Assembly: GCF_040687965.1 (NCBI RefSeq)
Contig: NZ_CP156085.1
Coordinates: forward strand, 235,384 to 299,383
Reading direction: 5' to 3'
Length of the DNA stretch: 64,000 bases
From: Methylocystis echinoides
GTDB taxonomy: Bacteria; Pseudomonadota; Alphaproteobacteria; Rhizobiales; Beijerinckiaceae
Shown here: one piece after another, positions 37,040 to 46,488 of the stretch
Layout: every line of letters begins with the position of its first letter
How positions within the stretch are numbered: position 1 is the stretch's first letter
Made by a program: the position numbers and the translations under genes
The notes under the pieces: model-generated
What the model was told of the DNA's origin: nothing
The model's input: the letters and a program-made list of their open reading frames with translations, nothing else
The model's database searches: none

Positions 37040-37522
37040 GTGGTTTTGACTTTTTTTGAATCTTGGGCGGGCCTCGCCCGAGTCCTGGTTAATTGCATTA
37101 TCGGTTATGCGTGCATCATCATGATACTGCGAGTTTCCGGCAAGCGAACTCTCACTAAACTCAATGCATTTGACTTTGTCGTCACCATCGCGCTCGGATC
37201 CACGTTGGCGACGCTGATAGTTAGCAAGGAAATCGTCCTCGCCGAAGGCGTCCTGGCTGTGACACTCCTAGTCGCCCTGCAGTATCTCATCGCTGCGGCT
37301 TCAGTGAGGTCTCGGATGTTCAGCCGTTTGGTCAAAAGTGAGCCAACCCTTTTGGCTCATGACGGAATTTTCCTCAAGGAGGCAATGCGGACACAACGCA
37401 TCACGCAAGAGGAAATACTTGCTGCGCTACGCGCGCATAAGGTCGCAGAAATCGAAGATGCGGCGGCGGTTATCCTTGAGACGGACGGATCGATAAGCGT
37501 TCTCCCGAAATCGAGAGCCTAG
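37040..37522 (+). CDS. DUF421/YetF-family membrane protein
   Basis: The GTG at 37040 follows GGAGGG. The N-terminal helices (VLVNCIIGYACIIMILRVSGKRTL, read in parts; FDFVVTIALGSTLATLIVS) and the cytoplasmic YetF domain (EPTLLAHDGIFLKEAMRTQR, ITQEEILAALRAHKVAEIED, VILETDGSISVLPK) are typical. 160 residues is the usual size. Function is poorly defined; YetF proteins are associated with spore or envelope stress in other bacteria. Confidence 0.85.
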   Translation: MVLTFFESWAGLARVLVNCIIGYACIIMILRVSGKRTLTKLNAFDFVVTIALGSTLATLIVSKEIVLAEGVLAVTLLVALQYLIAAASVRSRMFSRLVKSEPTLLAHDGIFLKEAMRTQRITQEEILAALRAHKVAEIEDAAAVILETDGSISVLPKSRA

Positions 37523-37542
37523 CTCTGTCTTGGACTCCACGG

Positions 37543-38835
37543 CTACTCCGCCAGGACAGATCGCGCGCGAGTTGCCGCTGCTTCCAACCTTTCCCGATCC
37601 CATTGCCCTCTACAGGCCGCCAGCGCCACTTCGGCGGCTGCTTTGGAGTGCTGGCGCAGTACGGCGCGGCAATATTCTTCCTGCACGTGAAGGCCGAGCC
37701 TTGTCAATAAGTTTAATAAGTGGATCATGACGATCAGGCTTTCGGCCCCGTAAATCCTGAAGGAGTCGAAACTCAAGTTTGTAACCTCCTCAAAGCTCAC
37801 CGTCCGCTCAAGCAGACGCGGCTCTCCGCTCGGCCCGAACCGGCATAGGAGGACATTTTGTTTGCATCCAAGTTCTCCGAGGCAATCCGCAAGCCAATCG
37901 GCGCATGTCATCGCCGTATAAGGGTCATTAATGCCTGGGGATAGGGCGCGGACGGCGATCTCCGTTAGTTGGCGGACGCCGAAGCGCAGATCCTGCGTTG
38001 GCGTTCGTCGGCAATCTAGCTTGGTTGCCTCCCGAAGCTCCTTCTGCTCATGCCTGTTTAGAGACACCGCCCCGTGGACTTTGAAGAGTTCGCTTCCGCG
38101 CATGACAAAGTCGCCCGGACCCAGGCAACTCTCAATCAGCAGTGACTTTCTCTCTGCAAATTCGACCAGCCGGTCGTGGTTTAGATGCTCTAGATACCCG
38201 CTTTCTTCCGCCAGGACTGAATCCATCGGCCCGTCTACCGCAGGCGGACCTACGAGAACCTCTTCGTCTGACGAATTTCGCAGCGCTCTAATCGTTTCCC
38301 TCAAATCCGCGCCGATCGCTGCGATCAGGCTTTCCGCCTGGATTGAACGGGCCATGTGGTCAATGAAATAGATCAGCACCCCAACGCTTGCGACAGCGAA
38401 GACGACGGCGCACGTAACGGAGACATGAGGCACGAATCCGCCCTCGTCTTCGCTTCTGACTGTTCTGAGTATGAGGAGACAATAGAGGAAGGTCGACACG
38501 AAGGTCCCGAGAACAATCTGGTTCCCGAGATCTCTCGTGAAATTGCGTAATAAACGCCATCCAAATTGGGAGCCCGCGAGGGTCAAGGCTGCGATAGTGA
38601 TCGAAAAAACTGTTCCAGCAACCGTGATCATTGAGCTCGCAATTGTCGAGAGGAGGGAGCGTGCCCCATCTGCTCCGCCTGACCAAAGCCAACCCATGAG
38701 ATCATGGACGGGCCGATTTGCGTCGATTCGGGTAACGCCATATGAGAAACCGGCCGTAGCAAGGGCCATCAGCGACGGCACAAACCAAAAATTCGCCCGC
38801 AGCCTTTCCCAAAAGGCAAGGAGAGTTTCTCTCAC
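37543..38835 (-). CDS. DUF2254 membrane protein
   Basis: GTG 38835 has AAGGAGG at ideal spacing, so the longer upstream frame is not used. The 430-residue protein begins RETLLAFWERLRANFWFVPSL, has about four helices (MITVAGTVFSITIAALTLAGSQFG, read in parts; VTCAVVFAVASVGVLIYFI), and then a soluble region with GVRQLTEIAVRALSPGINDPYTA, characteristic of DUF2254. Function unknown. An EcfG-type promoter motif lies 52-77 bp upstream. Confidence 0.85.
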   Translation of the reverse strand: MRETLLAFWERLRANFWFVPSLMALATAGFSYGVTRIDANRPVHDLMGWLWSGGADGARSLLSTIASSMITVAGTVFSITIAALTLAGSQFGWRLLRNFTRDLGNQIVLGTFVSTFLYCLLILRTVRSEDEGGFVPHVSVTCAVVFAVASVGVLIYFIDHMARSIQAESLIAAIGADLRETIRALRNSSDEEVLVGPPAVDGPMDSVLAEESGYLEHLNHDRLVEFAERKSLLIESCLGPGDFVMRGSELFKVHGAVSLNRHEQKELREATKLDCRRTPTQDLRFGVRQLTEIAVRALSPGINDPYTAMTCADWLADCLGELGCKQNVLLCRFGPSGEPRLLERTVSFEEVTNLSFDSFRIYGAESLIVMIHLLNLLTRLGLHVQEEYCRAVLRQHSKAAAEVALAACRGQWDRERLEAAATRARSVLAE

Positions 38836-38886
38836 GCGATCCTCCTTTGGGGGCAGTGGAAAGCCATAAGACCTCACAGAATGGCG

Positions 38887-38912
38887 AACGCAAGCAGAGA
38901 TGTCGCTGTTCC
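38887..38912 (-). promoter_or_regulatory. EcfG-type promoter motif of the DUF2254 gene
   Basis: Minus strand GGAAC (38912-38908), 17-bp spacer, CGTT (38890-38887): an exact match to GGAAC-N17-CGTT, correctly placed before the GTG at 38835. Confidence 0.6.
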
Positions 38913-39071
38913 GAAGAGACACGAAGCGCAAAAAACCGTACTCAGCGACTGGGCGGCCTTTTTGTGGACTTTTCTAGTAGACGCGCGGTCGGTCTCGACG
39001 CTCGCAAGGCACTCGGATTGATAAAACCAGTAGCGCCTAGCGTTCCACCCAGATCGGCAAATAAGAGAAGG

Positions 39072-39504
39072 TTAGGCGTGATTACTGTCGTTGCTCTGCG
39101 GCGACTCCTCTCTCGTTTCCAGAGGCGTGATAACCTTCAGCGTTAGAGAACGTCATCGCGGCAATGACAACTGCGACATCAAACGCCGAGAGCGCGACGG
39201 CAGCGCCGACCGCACCGGTCGCCCAAAGACTTGCGGCTGTTGCGGTGCCGTGAACGGAAACGCCAGTCTTGACGATGGCGCCGCCGCCGATGAAACCGAT
39301 CCCCGTGATCACGCCCTCAACGATACGCGCAAGGCCGTCCGGCGAATTCGCAAGAAGCGCCTCTGCGCCTTGAATGAAACCGCAGGAGGCGGTTCGCAAT
39401 CCGGCGCTACGCCCTTGCCTTTCACGGTCCCAGGCGATCGGTAGCGCGAGAGCATAGGCTAGGCCGAGAGTGGCAAGGTGTGGAAGGATTTAGAAGCGGT
39501 TCAA
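39072..39504 (-). pseudogene. Degenerate second copy of the mgtC-family gene
   Basis: It parallels the intact gene at 23198-23656 over nearly its whole length: ILPHLATLGLAYALALPIAW, GFIQGAEALLANSPDGLARI, VEGVITGIGFIGGGAIVKTG and TATAASLWATGAVGAAVALS. Lesions: the Gln codon after NRF is TAA; 21 bp (FPLVAIS in the intact gene) are deleted; and a 1-bp loss after AAMTF shifts the C-terminus (LTLKVITPLETRE continues in another frame). It is a decayed paralogue. Confidence 0.85.
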
Positions 39505-39856
39505 TCGCGCGCTCAATGCAATTGGGTCGACAGGTGTTCAGATCACATGGATCGCTTAATGGTCGGAGGAAATGGTTGCTCCCGCGTTCTACCCGCTTAT
39601 GCCATGCCGTCGGGTGGCGCTTCTTCAAACGGGAAAGGAACGGCTTTGAACCCGAAGGGAGAATGCCTGGCGAGTATTTGGGCCCCACCTGCCGTCGACG
39701 CGGACGTCGAGTTCGGTATTTTTACGCTCGCGCTGATCTATCTGATCTAAGCTAGGGCTTTTGGCTTCCATGCGCTGCCGCATCCGTCCGGTTTGTTCAC
39801 CCCTATGGGCCCAGTCCTGATGAGTCCGAGCTTCGACAGATGGTCTTTTGCGGAGT

Positions 39857-39973
39857 CAGATCGATCCCTCTTTCGTCATCACCCATCAAGCGGCGCTCGG
39901 AGACGGGCGGAGCCTGTACAAACGTCTGAAAGACAAAGAGGGCCGCTGTGTCAAGGTTGTTCTGATGCCCTGA
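39857..39973 (+). pseudogene. C-terminal fragment of a zinc-dependent alcohol/formaldehyde dehydrogenase
   Basis: In this frame: [38 protein letters not shown], then TGA at 39971-39973. This is the conserved tail of MDR-type zinc alcohol dehydrogenases. Upstream sequence in the frame does not continue the protein, so only 38 residues survive. Confidence 0.65.
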
Positions 39974-39986
39974 GCCGGAGGCGGTT

Positions 39987-40430
39987 ATGACGTATCTTGC
40001 AACTCTGTGGAGCATCGCGCGCTCTGAGAGCGATCCGAAAGTATTGAAAAGCTCCGGGCCGGGGTCGCCGACAGGGCCGATCGGTTGGCTCGCGCCCTCG
40101 GTTGGTTCAGCATTGGCTTGGGCCGTCCTGACCACGGCGCTCGGCGTCAAGGGGAAGGAGCCGCTGGTGCGCGCATACGGGCTGCGTGAGATTGGGTCAG
40201 GAGATACTGTAAAGCAGCGTCCTCGGGGAGGCCTTGACATTGCGACCCTTGCTGCGTCCGCGCCCAGAAGTTCGCGTCAGGCCGCCCTCGCCCTCCTCGC
40301 CACTCCACGGGGGGACCGAGTCCTACGTCAGATGCAAGAACTGGGATCGGTTGCGACAACCAGCGCGATCTCAAGCGACGTCTCAGCAGCCTTCTCGAAC
40401 TCGAAATTTCTGACGTCGGGCTCGAGAAGA
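39987..40430 (+). pseudogene. Decayed cyclase/dehydrase (SRPBCC-operon type) membrane protein gene
   Basis: Recognisable pieces appear in alternating frames: TYLATLWSIARSE at the start; ADRADRLARALGWFSIGLG in a second frame; LGVKGKEPLVRAYGLREIGSG back in the first; then LDIATLAAS and ALALLA. Known: this protein type often follows a zinc alcohol dehydrogenase gene, as the fragment here does. Several indels make it non-functional. Confidence 0.55.
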
Positions 40431-40579
40431 TAGAAGAGATAAAAGCCGATGCACAGGCGACCAAAGGCCAGGAAATGGATGTCCAGCGTGGGCAAAAGCG
40501 GCAGCCAAGCGACCGCAAATGAGACGAGCGCAAGCCCGAGGGGATAGTGAGTAGAGACGGAACCTGAACGCAGATCCGG
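40328..40579 (-). pseudogene. Membrane-protein remnant
   Basis: The minus-strand frame reads GLALVSFAVAWLPLLPTLDI, HFLAFGRLCIGFYLFYLLEP, DVRNFEFEKAAETSLEIALV and stops at 40328. It looks like a real polytopic protein tail. Upstream it merges into unrelated sequence, so no start can be given. It overlaps the end of the decayed gene on the other strand. Confidence 0.35.
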
Positions 40580-40739
40580 CCGGAGGACGCCTGCGAACTT
40601 GCAAAAACCCCTGCTCGGGTTTGGCGAGGTCCAGCATACGTTCGACCCAAGCTTCATGCCCGAAAACCTGCTCGCCGGTAGCAGAACAATCCACCACCGA
40701 TGCGTGTTACAAAAATCTATCGCAGAGTGAGGTAAGCGA

Positions 40740-41705
40740 ATGGATGGCCAAACGCGTACGGGCTGGGAGCGACTCGCTAACATTTCGGAAGGAATGGTTG
40801 TGTTCCTACCGAACCTCGCCATCGGGCTTATAGTCTTTCTGGTGCTATACTTGTTTTCGCTTGGCGCCGGGCGGGGAATCGCTCGTCTTGCCGCACGCTC
40901 CGGCCAGCCCCCCCATATCGCTAAGATTTTTAGCCGGCTTGGCCGCGGTGTTGTCAACCTCTTTGGCGCAATGATCGCGCTTTCGGTGGTTCTCCCTTCC
41001 GTGGACGCGGCATCGGTTTTTGGGGCCCTCGGCATCGGCAGCGTCGCTGTGGGATTCGCAGCCAAGGACATCTTCCAGAATCTGCTCGCCGGGATCCTTC
41101 TCCTGGTGACGCGGCCGTTTCACGTCGGTGATCAAATCGTAAGCGGACCACATGAAGGAACTGTCGAAGACATCCAGATTCGCGCTACCCTCTTACGAAC
41201 TTACGACAACCGGCGCGTCGTCATTCCGAATAGTGAGCTCTATACAAACCGCGTGGTAGTCAATACCGCCTTTGAGGTGCGTCGGATTCATCTCATGGTT
41301 CCGATCGGCGAAAGCGACGATATTGGCAAGGCCGGTGCAACCATCCTTGACGAGATCGCGAAAATCGAAAGGGTCTTGCAGTATCCCAAGCCTGTCGTCC
41401 TACTCCAGAGCCTCGGCGATTTCAGCTTAAATCTGGAAGTTCGGTACTGGATCAAGCCGACAGTCATGCGAGAAGTCGTTGAGTCCACGGACGAGGTTTA
41501 TCGTGCAATTACCCCCGCGCTGACAGCTGCTGGCATCGACATGCCGTTTCCGACCTACCAGGTTCTGTTCCATAATCAGACAGAGACGGCGGACGGTAAC
41601 CGGACACTGCAACGCGAAGGTTGGCCGCCGTCCACCAAGAACCATTCACCCTCTCGGCCAGGGCAGTCTAACGCGACCCGCTCCAATAGCGGGTCACAGG
41701 CCTGA
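40740..41705 (+). CDS. Small-conductance mechanosensitive channel (MscS family)
   Basis: GAGG precedes the ATG. 321 residues. Three N-terminal helices lead to the pore helix and beta domain: GIGSVAVGFAAKDIFQNLLA, GILLLVTRPFHVGDQIV, GTVEDIQIRATLLRTYDNRR and VVIPNSELYTN. The C-terminal alpha/beta domain follows, with a hydrophilic Ser/Arg-rich tail. It opens under membrane tension to release solutes on hypo-osmotic shock, and fits the osmotic-stress theme (trehalose operon, EcfG promoters) of the region. Confidence 0.9.
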   Translation: MDGQTRTGWERLANISEGMVVFLPNLAIGLIVFLVLYLFSLGAGRGIARLAARSGQPPHIAKIFSRLGRGVVNLFGAMIALSVVLPSVDAASVFGALGIGSVAVGFAAKDIFQNLLAGILLLVTRPFHVGDQIVSGPHEGTVEDIQIRATLLRTYDNRRVVIPNSELYTNRVVVNTAFEVRRIHLMVPIGESDDIGKAGATILDEIAKIERVLQYPKPVVLLQSLGDFSLNLEVRYWIKPTVMREVVESTDEVYRAITPALTAAGIDMPFPTYQVLFHNQTETADGNRTLQREGWPPSTKNHSPSRPGQSNATRSNSGSQA

Positions 41706-41757
41706 CAGGCCATGCCCATTTCACGCCCCCAAAAAGACGAGGGCCGGAGGAGAAATT

Positions 41758-42816
41758 ATGGTTGACTCGCACCAGGCCGCACAGACTCGGTTGCTGGCCA
41801 TCATTACCTTCCTGCTGATTGGCTTCGCGCTCCGTCAGACTTATGCTGTCACGATGCCGCTCGCCGCGGCAGCTGTCGTGATTGCGGCAATCTGGCCGGT
41901 CAAGCCATGGCTGGAGAGGTTTTTTTCCGCTACGCTCAGCAATATCGGAACCGTTTTAGTCCTTTTCGCTATCCTTGCCGCCTTTGCGGGCGCCATCTCT
42001 TTTTCGGTGACTCGAGTCGCACAGGCGTTCACGGATAACTCGGATAAGTTACAACAGCTTTATCAGAGCATGTCGGATTGGGTCCGGAGCTGGGGCGGTT
42101 CGATCGGCAGCGTTGGGGGCTTCAGCCGGATCGTCAGCATGGGCGAACAAGCGCTCGGCAGCGCTTACAACATACTGGTTTACATAGGCATAATAGCGAT
42201 ACTTGTGGTGTTCGGCCTCCCCGAGGTTGGATCGCTGCGACAAAAAATCAATCGAGAGATCGACGGAAGACAGACTCGCGAACTTGTCGACGCCACGGAC
42301 CTGATTGCCGTGAAGGTGCGCCAATATCTCTGGGTGACGACGATCACAAGCGCCATCACGGGCGTCGCGACTCTTGTCCTGTCCCTCGTCGTCGGACTGG
42401 ACCTTGCTCTCGTATGGGCTCTGCTTAACTTTCTTCTCAATTACATACCGATTGTCGGAAACGTGGTCGGAATTGTTCCACCTACCCTGTACGCCGTGAT
42501 CCAGTTCGGCGGCTGGGTCATGCCGGCTACTGTGTTCGCTGGGTTTTCGATAGTCCAGGTCGCTATCAGCAATTTCGTTGCGCCAACTCTTCAGGGAAAG
42601 AGCCTCTCCCTCACACCCATGGCAGTGATATTGGCGCTTTCGGTTTGGAGCTGGATATGGGGCGTGGCGGGGGCGCTGATCGCCGTACCGCTAACATCAG
42701 CGGCGGTTGTTCTTTGCAACCACTTTCCGAGCGTTCGGTGGATCGCGCTTCTGCTCGAGGACAAGAAGGACAGTGAGAGCGCTGGCGGGGAACATCGGGC
42801 GGCCGAGAATGCCTGA
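41758..42816 (+). CDS. AI-2E/PerM-family transporter
   Basis: GGAGGAGAAATT precedes the ATG. 352 residues with about eight helices. Family marks are GLDLALVWALLNFLLNYIPI, VGNVVGIVPPTLYAVIQFGG and LTPMAVILALSVWSWIWGVAGALIAVPL, read in parts. Members export diverse small molecules or ions; AI-2 export is only one case. It follows the MscS gene by 52 bp, probably as an operon. Confidence 0.88.
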   Translation: MVDSHQAAQTRLLAIITFLLIGFALRQTYAVTMPLAAAAVVIAAIWPVKPWLERFFSATLSNIGTVLVLFAILAAFAGAISFSVTRVAQAFTDNSDKLQQLYQSMSDWVRSWGGSIGSVGGFSRIVSMGEQALGSAYNILVYIGIIAILVVFGLPEVGSLRQKINREIDGRQTRELVDATDLIAVKVRQYLWVTTITSAITGVATLVLSLVVGLDLALVWALLNFLLNYIPIVGNVVGIVPPTLYAVIQFGGWVMPATVFAGFSIVQVAISNFVAPTLQGKSLSLTPMAVILALSVWSWIWGVAGALIAVPLTSAAVVLCNHFPSVRWIALLLEDKKDSESAGGEHRAAENA

Positions 42817-42824
42817 GCCATGCG

Positions 42825-43312
42825 TCAAATGGGAGCTTCGCGGAGGGGGCAGCCGCTTTCTCCGCTTTCAACTTGAATGGTGGCGTGCTGGATGCCAAAT
42901 CTTCGCTCCAGCGTGAGCTATATTCGATAGAAAGATATCATCCATATGGAAATAGGGTCGAACCAAATGCGCCGTCAGCGCGGTTTCAGTGGTGCTCATA
43001 CCCCAAATATGAAGGTCATGCACCACCGTGACGCCAGTTAAGCCCGCGATATAAGCCTCCACGGCGGAGCGGTCTACCCCTGCGGGAACGGCATCAAGCG
43101 CGAGGTTGAGAGCGTCGCGCATAAGGCTCCAGCCGCTCCATAAGATGACGCAAGCGATTATGATACTCGCCGCCGGATCGAGCCACGACCAGCCAGTAGC
43201 GCCAATGAGAAGGGCCGCAACTACGACGCCGAGGGACACTGCCGCATCTGCGGCCATATGAAGGAACGCGGCTCGTAAATTGAGGTCATGCTCGCGCCCC
43301 CGTCGAAGCAGC
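42825..43312 (-). pseudogene. Cation diffusion facilitator (CzcD-like), truncated by a transposon and frameshifted
   Basis: From the right edge the frame reads LLLRRGREHDLNLRAAFLHM, AADAAVSLGVVVAALLIGAT, GWSWLDPAASIIIACVILWS and VTVVHDLHIWGMSTTETALT, the C-terminal half of CDF zinc/cobalt transporters with the HxxxD-type helix (HMAAD). Near 42915 two bases are missing; LERRFGIQHATIQVESGESG continues in another frame. The N-terminal half ends abruptly at about 43312, where the transposon repeats begin. Confidence 0.85.
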
Positions 43313-43315
43313 AGT

Positions 43316-43440
43316 TGTCGATTTCGGTTTCAAGATGCGACTCACGATCCATTTAAAAACAGCAGCTTATAAAACCTCAGTCTCAGTCCGATTTCGGTTT
43401 CAACTGAGACTATATGGGCAAATTTTCGGTTAATTGAGAT
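43316..43440. repeat. Terminal repeats of a Tn7/Tn5053-like transposon
   Basis: A near-repeated motif occurs three times: TGTCGATTTCGGTTTCAAG (43316 on), GTCCGATTTCGGTTTCAAC (43386 on), and AAATTTTCGGTTAATTGAG (about 43420 on), the first two followed by GACT-type ends. The element begins with TGT exactly where the CDF gene stops. Multiple transposase-binding repeats behind a 5'-TGT end are typical of Tn7 and Tn5053/Tn402 elements. Confidence 0.65.
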
Positions 43441-43441
43441 T

Positions 43442-44516
43442 GATCGACCGGTCGATCGACCGTACTATAACGACATAACTTGTCTGGTCGACGATCCAAA
43501 TGATCCGCGTTGGCAGGAGGCCGAACGCCGAGACCAATTTCTGCGCGAACTGTTGAAGGCAACTGGATGGAATGCAACGCGCAACGTCGTCGATGCCGCG
43601 CGGATGACCTTTGGTGTCAGCCGCTCGACGGTATATAGAATAATCGGTCGATTTCTTGCGACGCGAAGGGCCTCAAGCCTGGTGCCTGCCGATCGCGGAA
43701 CTCCGCGAGGAGCCAAGCGCGTTGATAGCAGGGTCGAGCGCGTCATTGCTGAACAGATCAATCGCGTTTGGCTGAAGAAGGAAAAGCCGAATATGCGTGC
43801 TTTGATCGAGCGCGTGCATGAAGCTTGCCGCATCGACGGACTCCGCCTGCCCCATCGCAGCACCATCCAACGCCGCGTTGACGAACTCAACGTGCTCCGC
43901 TCCGCCCGCAAGCGAGGAGAAGCTGCCTTGGAAGCCGCCGCAACTCCGAGCGCCGGCAATTACCGCGCGGACAAACCGAACGAGATTTGGCAAATCGACC
44001 ACACAATCGTCGATATGATCGTTGTCGACGAAGAGACTCGATTGCCCATAGGACGTCCAGTTCTGACGATAGCCATCGACCTTTGCACGCGAATGGTCGC
44101 AGGCTTCTATCTATCGCTGGATCCTCCAAGCAGTGTCTCCGTTGGACTGTGTCTTCTTCACGCAGTCTATGACAAAACCTTATGGCTACAAGAGCGCAAT
44201 ATCGATTATCCTTGGCCCGTCGCTGGCATTCCTTCCGACGCTCGTGAAGCGATTGCCGGCGACACACAGCTTGCGCGACGGCTTGATCAAATCGCTCTGC
44301 CACGGTGGAAGGCTGATGAAGAGTTTCAGGGGTTGGTGGTTGGCATCCTTCGAAGCCTGCCGCTCCGTCGACCATCCGCCCTCTCGGCTCAGAGCTTGCG
44401 TACTCTTGCTCGCGCCACGGATGGGATCACCGCGAAGGTTTTTAGCATGCTGAATGAACTCGCAGTCGAAGCCGTTCATTCGGGCAGTGAGCAAATCACC
44501 GACGATGATGTTGAGC
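43442..44516 (+). pseudogene. Chimeric TniA (transposase) - TniB (ATPase) remnant of a Tn5053/Tn7-like transposon
   Basis: The N-terminal 230 residues are a Mu/TniA-like transposase start: YYNDITCLVDDPNDPRWQEA, helix-turn-helix FGVSRSTVYRIIGRFLATRR, and the first catalytic Asp in NEIWQIDHTIVDMIVVDEET. After WPVAGIP (about 44232) it continues without frame break into ARRLDQIALPRWKADEEFQG, LVVGILRSLPLRRPSAL and DGITAKVFSMLNELAVEAVH, the C-terminal part of TniB/TnsC-like AAA ATPases. A large in-frame deletion has joined the two genes. No ATG or GTG start is in frame near the repeats. The right side is cut by an IS66 element at 44517. Confidence 0.75.
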
Positions 44517-44529
44517 GTAACCGCTGTTC

Positions 44530-46062
44530 TCAGGCCACGTCTTTGATTCCGACGGGCGGCGCGTAGGCCCACGGCATGAGTTCGTCGAGCTTGCTCGCGA
44601 GATGGCCCTCGACGATCTTGGTGAGCACGTCGGTCATGTAGGCCAGCGGATCGACGCCATTGAGCTTGCACGTTTCGATGAGCGAGGCGACGACGGCCCA
44701 ATTCTCGGCCCCGCCATCCGAGCCGGCGAAGAGCGCATTCTTACGATTGAGCGCGATGGGGCGGATCGCACGCTCGACGATATTGGAGTCGATCTCGATG
44801 CGCCCGTCATCGAGGAAGCGCGTCAAACCGTCCCAGCGCGACAGGGCGTAGCGGATCGCTTCGGCAAGTTTCGTCTTTTGGCTGATGAGCGCGAGCTTTT
44901 CACGCAGCCATGGCTCGAGGACGTCGAGGATGGGGCGGGATTTTTCTTGCCGCGCCGCGCGCCGGTCATCCGGGTTCTGACCTCTGATGTCGCTCTCGAC
45001 GGCGTTGAGCGCGCCGATGCGCTCGAGCGCCTCGCTGGCGATCGGCGCGGGCCCCGCTGCGGCCAGTTCGTAAAAGCGCCGGCGGACATGCGACCAGCAG
45101 AAGGCGAGCGACACGCTGTTCTTCTGCGCCAGCGCCCGATAGCCGGCGTAGCCATCAACTTGGACGACGCCCGCGAAGCCGGCGAGATGGGCGAGCGGCT
45201 GCTCGGATTTGCGGTTTTGCGCATAGACATAGACGGCGAGGGGCGGATCGGCGCCGCCCCAGGGCCGATCGTCTCTTGCGTAAGCCCAGAGTTGGCCGGT
45301 CTTGTTGCGCCCCCGTCCGGGGTCGAGCACCGGCGCCCCCGTCTCGTCGGCGAAGATTTTCGTGGAAGACCTGATGTGTTCCAGGAGGCGCTCGTGTACG
45401 GGCCGCAAATGCCAAGCGGCGCGTCCGACCCAGTCGGCGAGCGTCGAACGGTCGAGCGCGATCCCCTGCCGGGCGTAGATCTGGGCCTCGCGATAGAGCG
45501 GAAGGTGGTCGGCATATTTGGAAACGAGCACATGGGCGACCGTCGCCTCGGTCGGCAGGCCGCCTTCGATCAGCCGCGCCGGAGCAGGCGCCTGCACCAC
45601 CGCGCCCTCGCAGGCCCGGCAGGCGTATTTGGGTCGGCGCGTCACGAGCACCCGGAACTGCGCCGGAACGACATCGAGCCGCTCGGAAACATCTTCGCCG
45701 ATCTAGTGCAGCAGGCCCTTGCAGCAGGGGCAGGCCTTGTCCTCGATATCGACGACGCTCTCGACGCGCGGGAGATGTCCGGGCAATGCGCCCCGGTTCG
45801 TGCGGCGCTTTCTGGCCGCCTTCTCACGCTCAGGGGCAGAGCTGGCTTCTACTTCCGCGGCCGCGACGGCTTCCGTCTGCTCGACCTCTTCGAGCGCGAG
45901 CAGCATCTGGTCTTCGGGGAGCGTCTCGGCGCGACGCCCAAATCGATGGCGCTGCATCTCCTTGATGATTTGAACGAGGCGCTCGTTGCGCGCCCGCTCG
46001 GCGAGAAGCATCGCCTTCAGCTCGTTGGGGTCGTCGGGAAGTTTCTCGATCGCCTGCGCCAT
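44530..46062 (-). pseudogene. tnpC: IS66 transposase TnpC, interrupted by an amber codon
   Basis: Starts MAQAIEKLPDDPNELKAMLL with a leucine-zipper-like region and a Cys motif (DKACPCCKGLLH). A TAG at 45703-45705 is followed in the same frame by IGEDVSERLDVVPAQFRVLV. The DDE core is otherwise complete: TKIFADETGAPVLDPGRGRN, VVQVDGYAGYRAL, WSHVRRRFYELA and SNIVERAIRPIALNRKNALF. The C-terminus PWAYAPPVGIKDVA is typical. Confidence 0.88.
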
Positions 46063-46131
46063 GTGGGCAGAAGACCATATTTCACGCCGGCTTTCGACGA
46101 TCTTAGTCGCCCTGATTCACTGTGTCGCGGC

Positions 46132-46488
46132 TCATCCCGACAATGCCGGCGCCGGCGTCTCTTTCGCGCATTGGACGCGCCGCCAATCGAGCCCCTCGAG
46201 CAGCGCCGAAAATTGCGTCGCGGAAAGCCGCATCGTTCCGTCTTCGATCTTCGGCCAGCGAAACTCGCCATCCTCGAGCCGCTTGGCGAAGAGACAGACG
46301 CCTGTGCCGTCCCAGTAGACCAACTTGATCCGATCCGCGCGCTTGGCGCGGAAAACATAGATCGCCCCGTCGAAGGGGTCCGCTTTCATCGTTTCGCGCA
46401 CCAGGGCGGCGAGGCCTTCGGCGCCCTTGCGAAAATCCACGGGCTTCGTCGCCACCATGACTCGGACGGCGCCAGTCGGGCCGATCAT
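46132..46488 (-). CDS. tnpB: IS66 accessory protein TnpB (Orf2)
   Basis: 118 residues with the family signature RVMVATKPVDFRKGAEGLAA, FDGAIYVFRAKRADRIKLVY and DGTGVCLFAKRLEDGEFRWP. It appears intact and overlaps the end of tnpA by 4 bp. It is required together with TnpA and TnpC for transposition of this family. Confidence 0.92.
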   Translation of the reverse strand: MIGPTGAVRVMVATKPVDFRKGAEGLAALVRETMKADPFDGAIYVFRAKRADRIKLVYWDGTGVCLFAKRLEDGEFRWPKIEDGTMRLSATQFSALLEGLDWRRVQCAKETPAPALSG

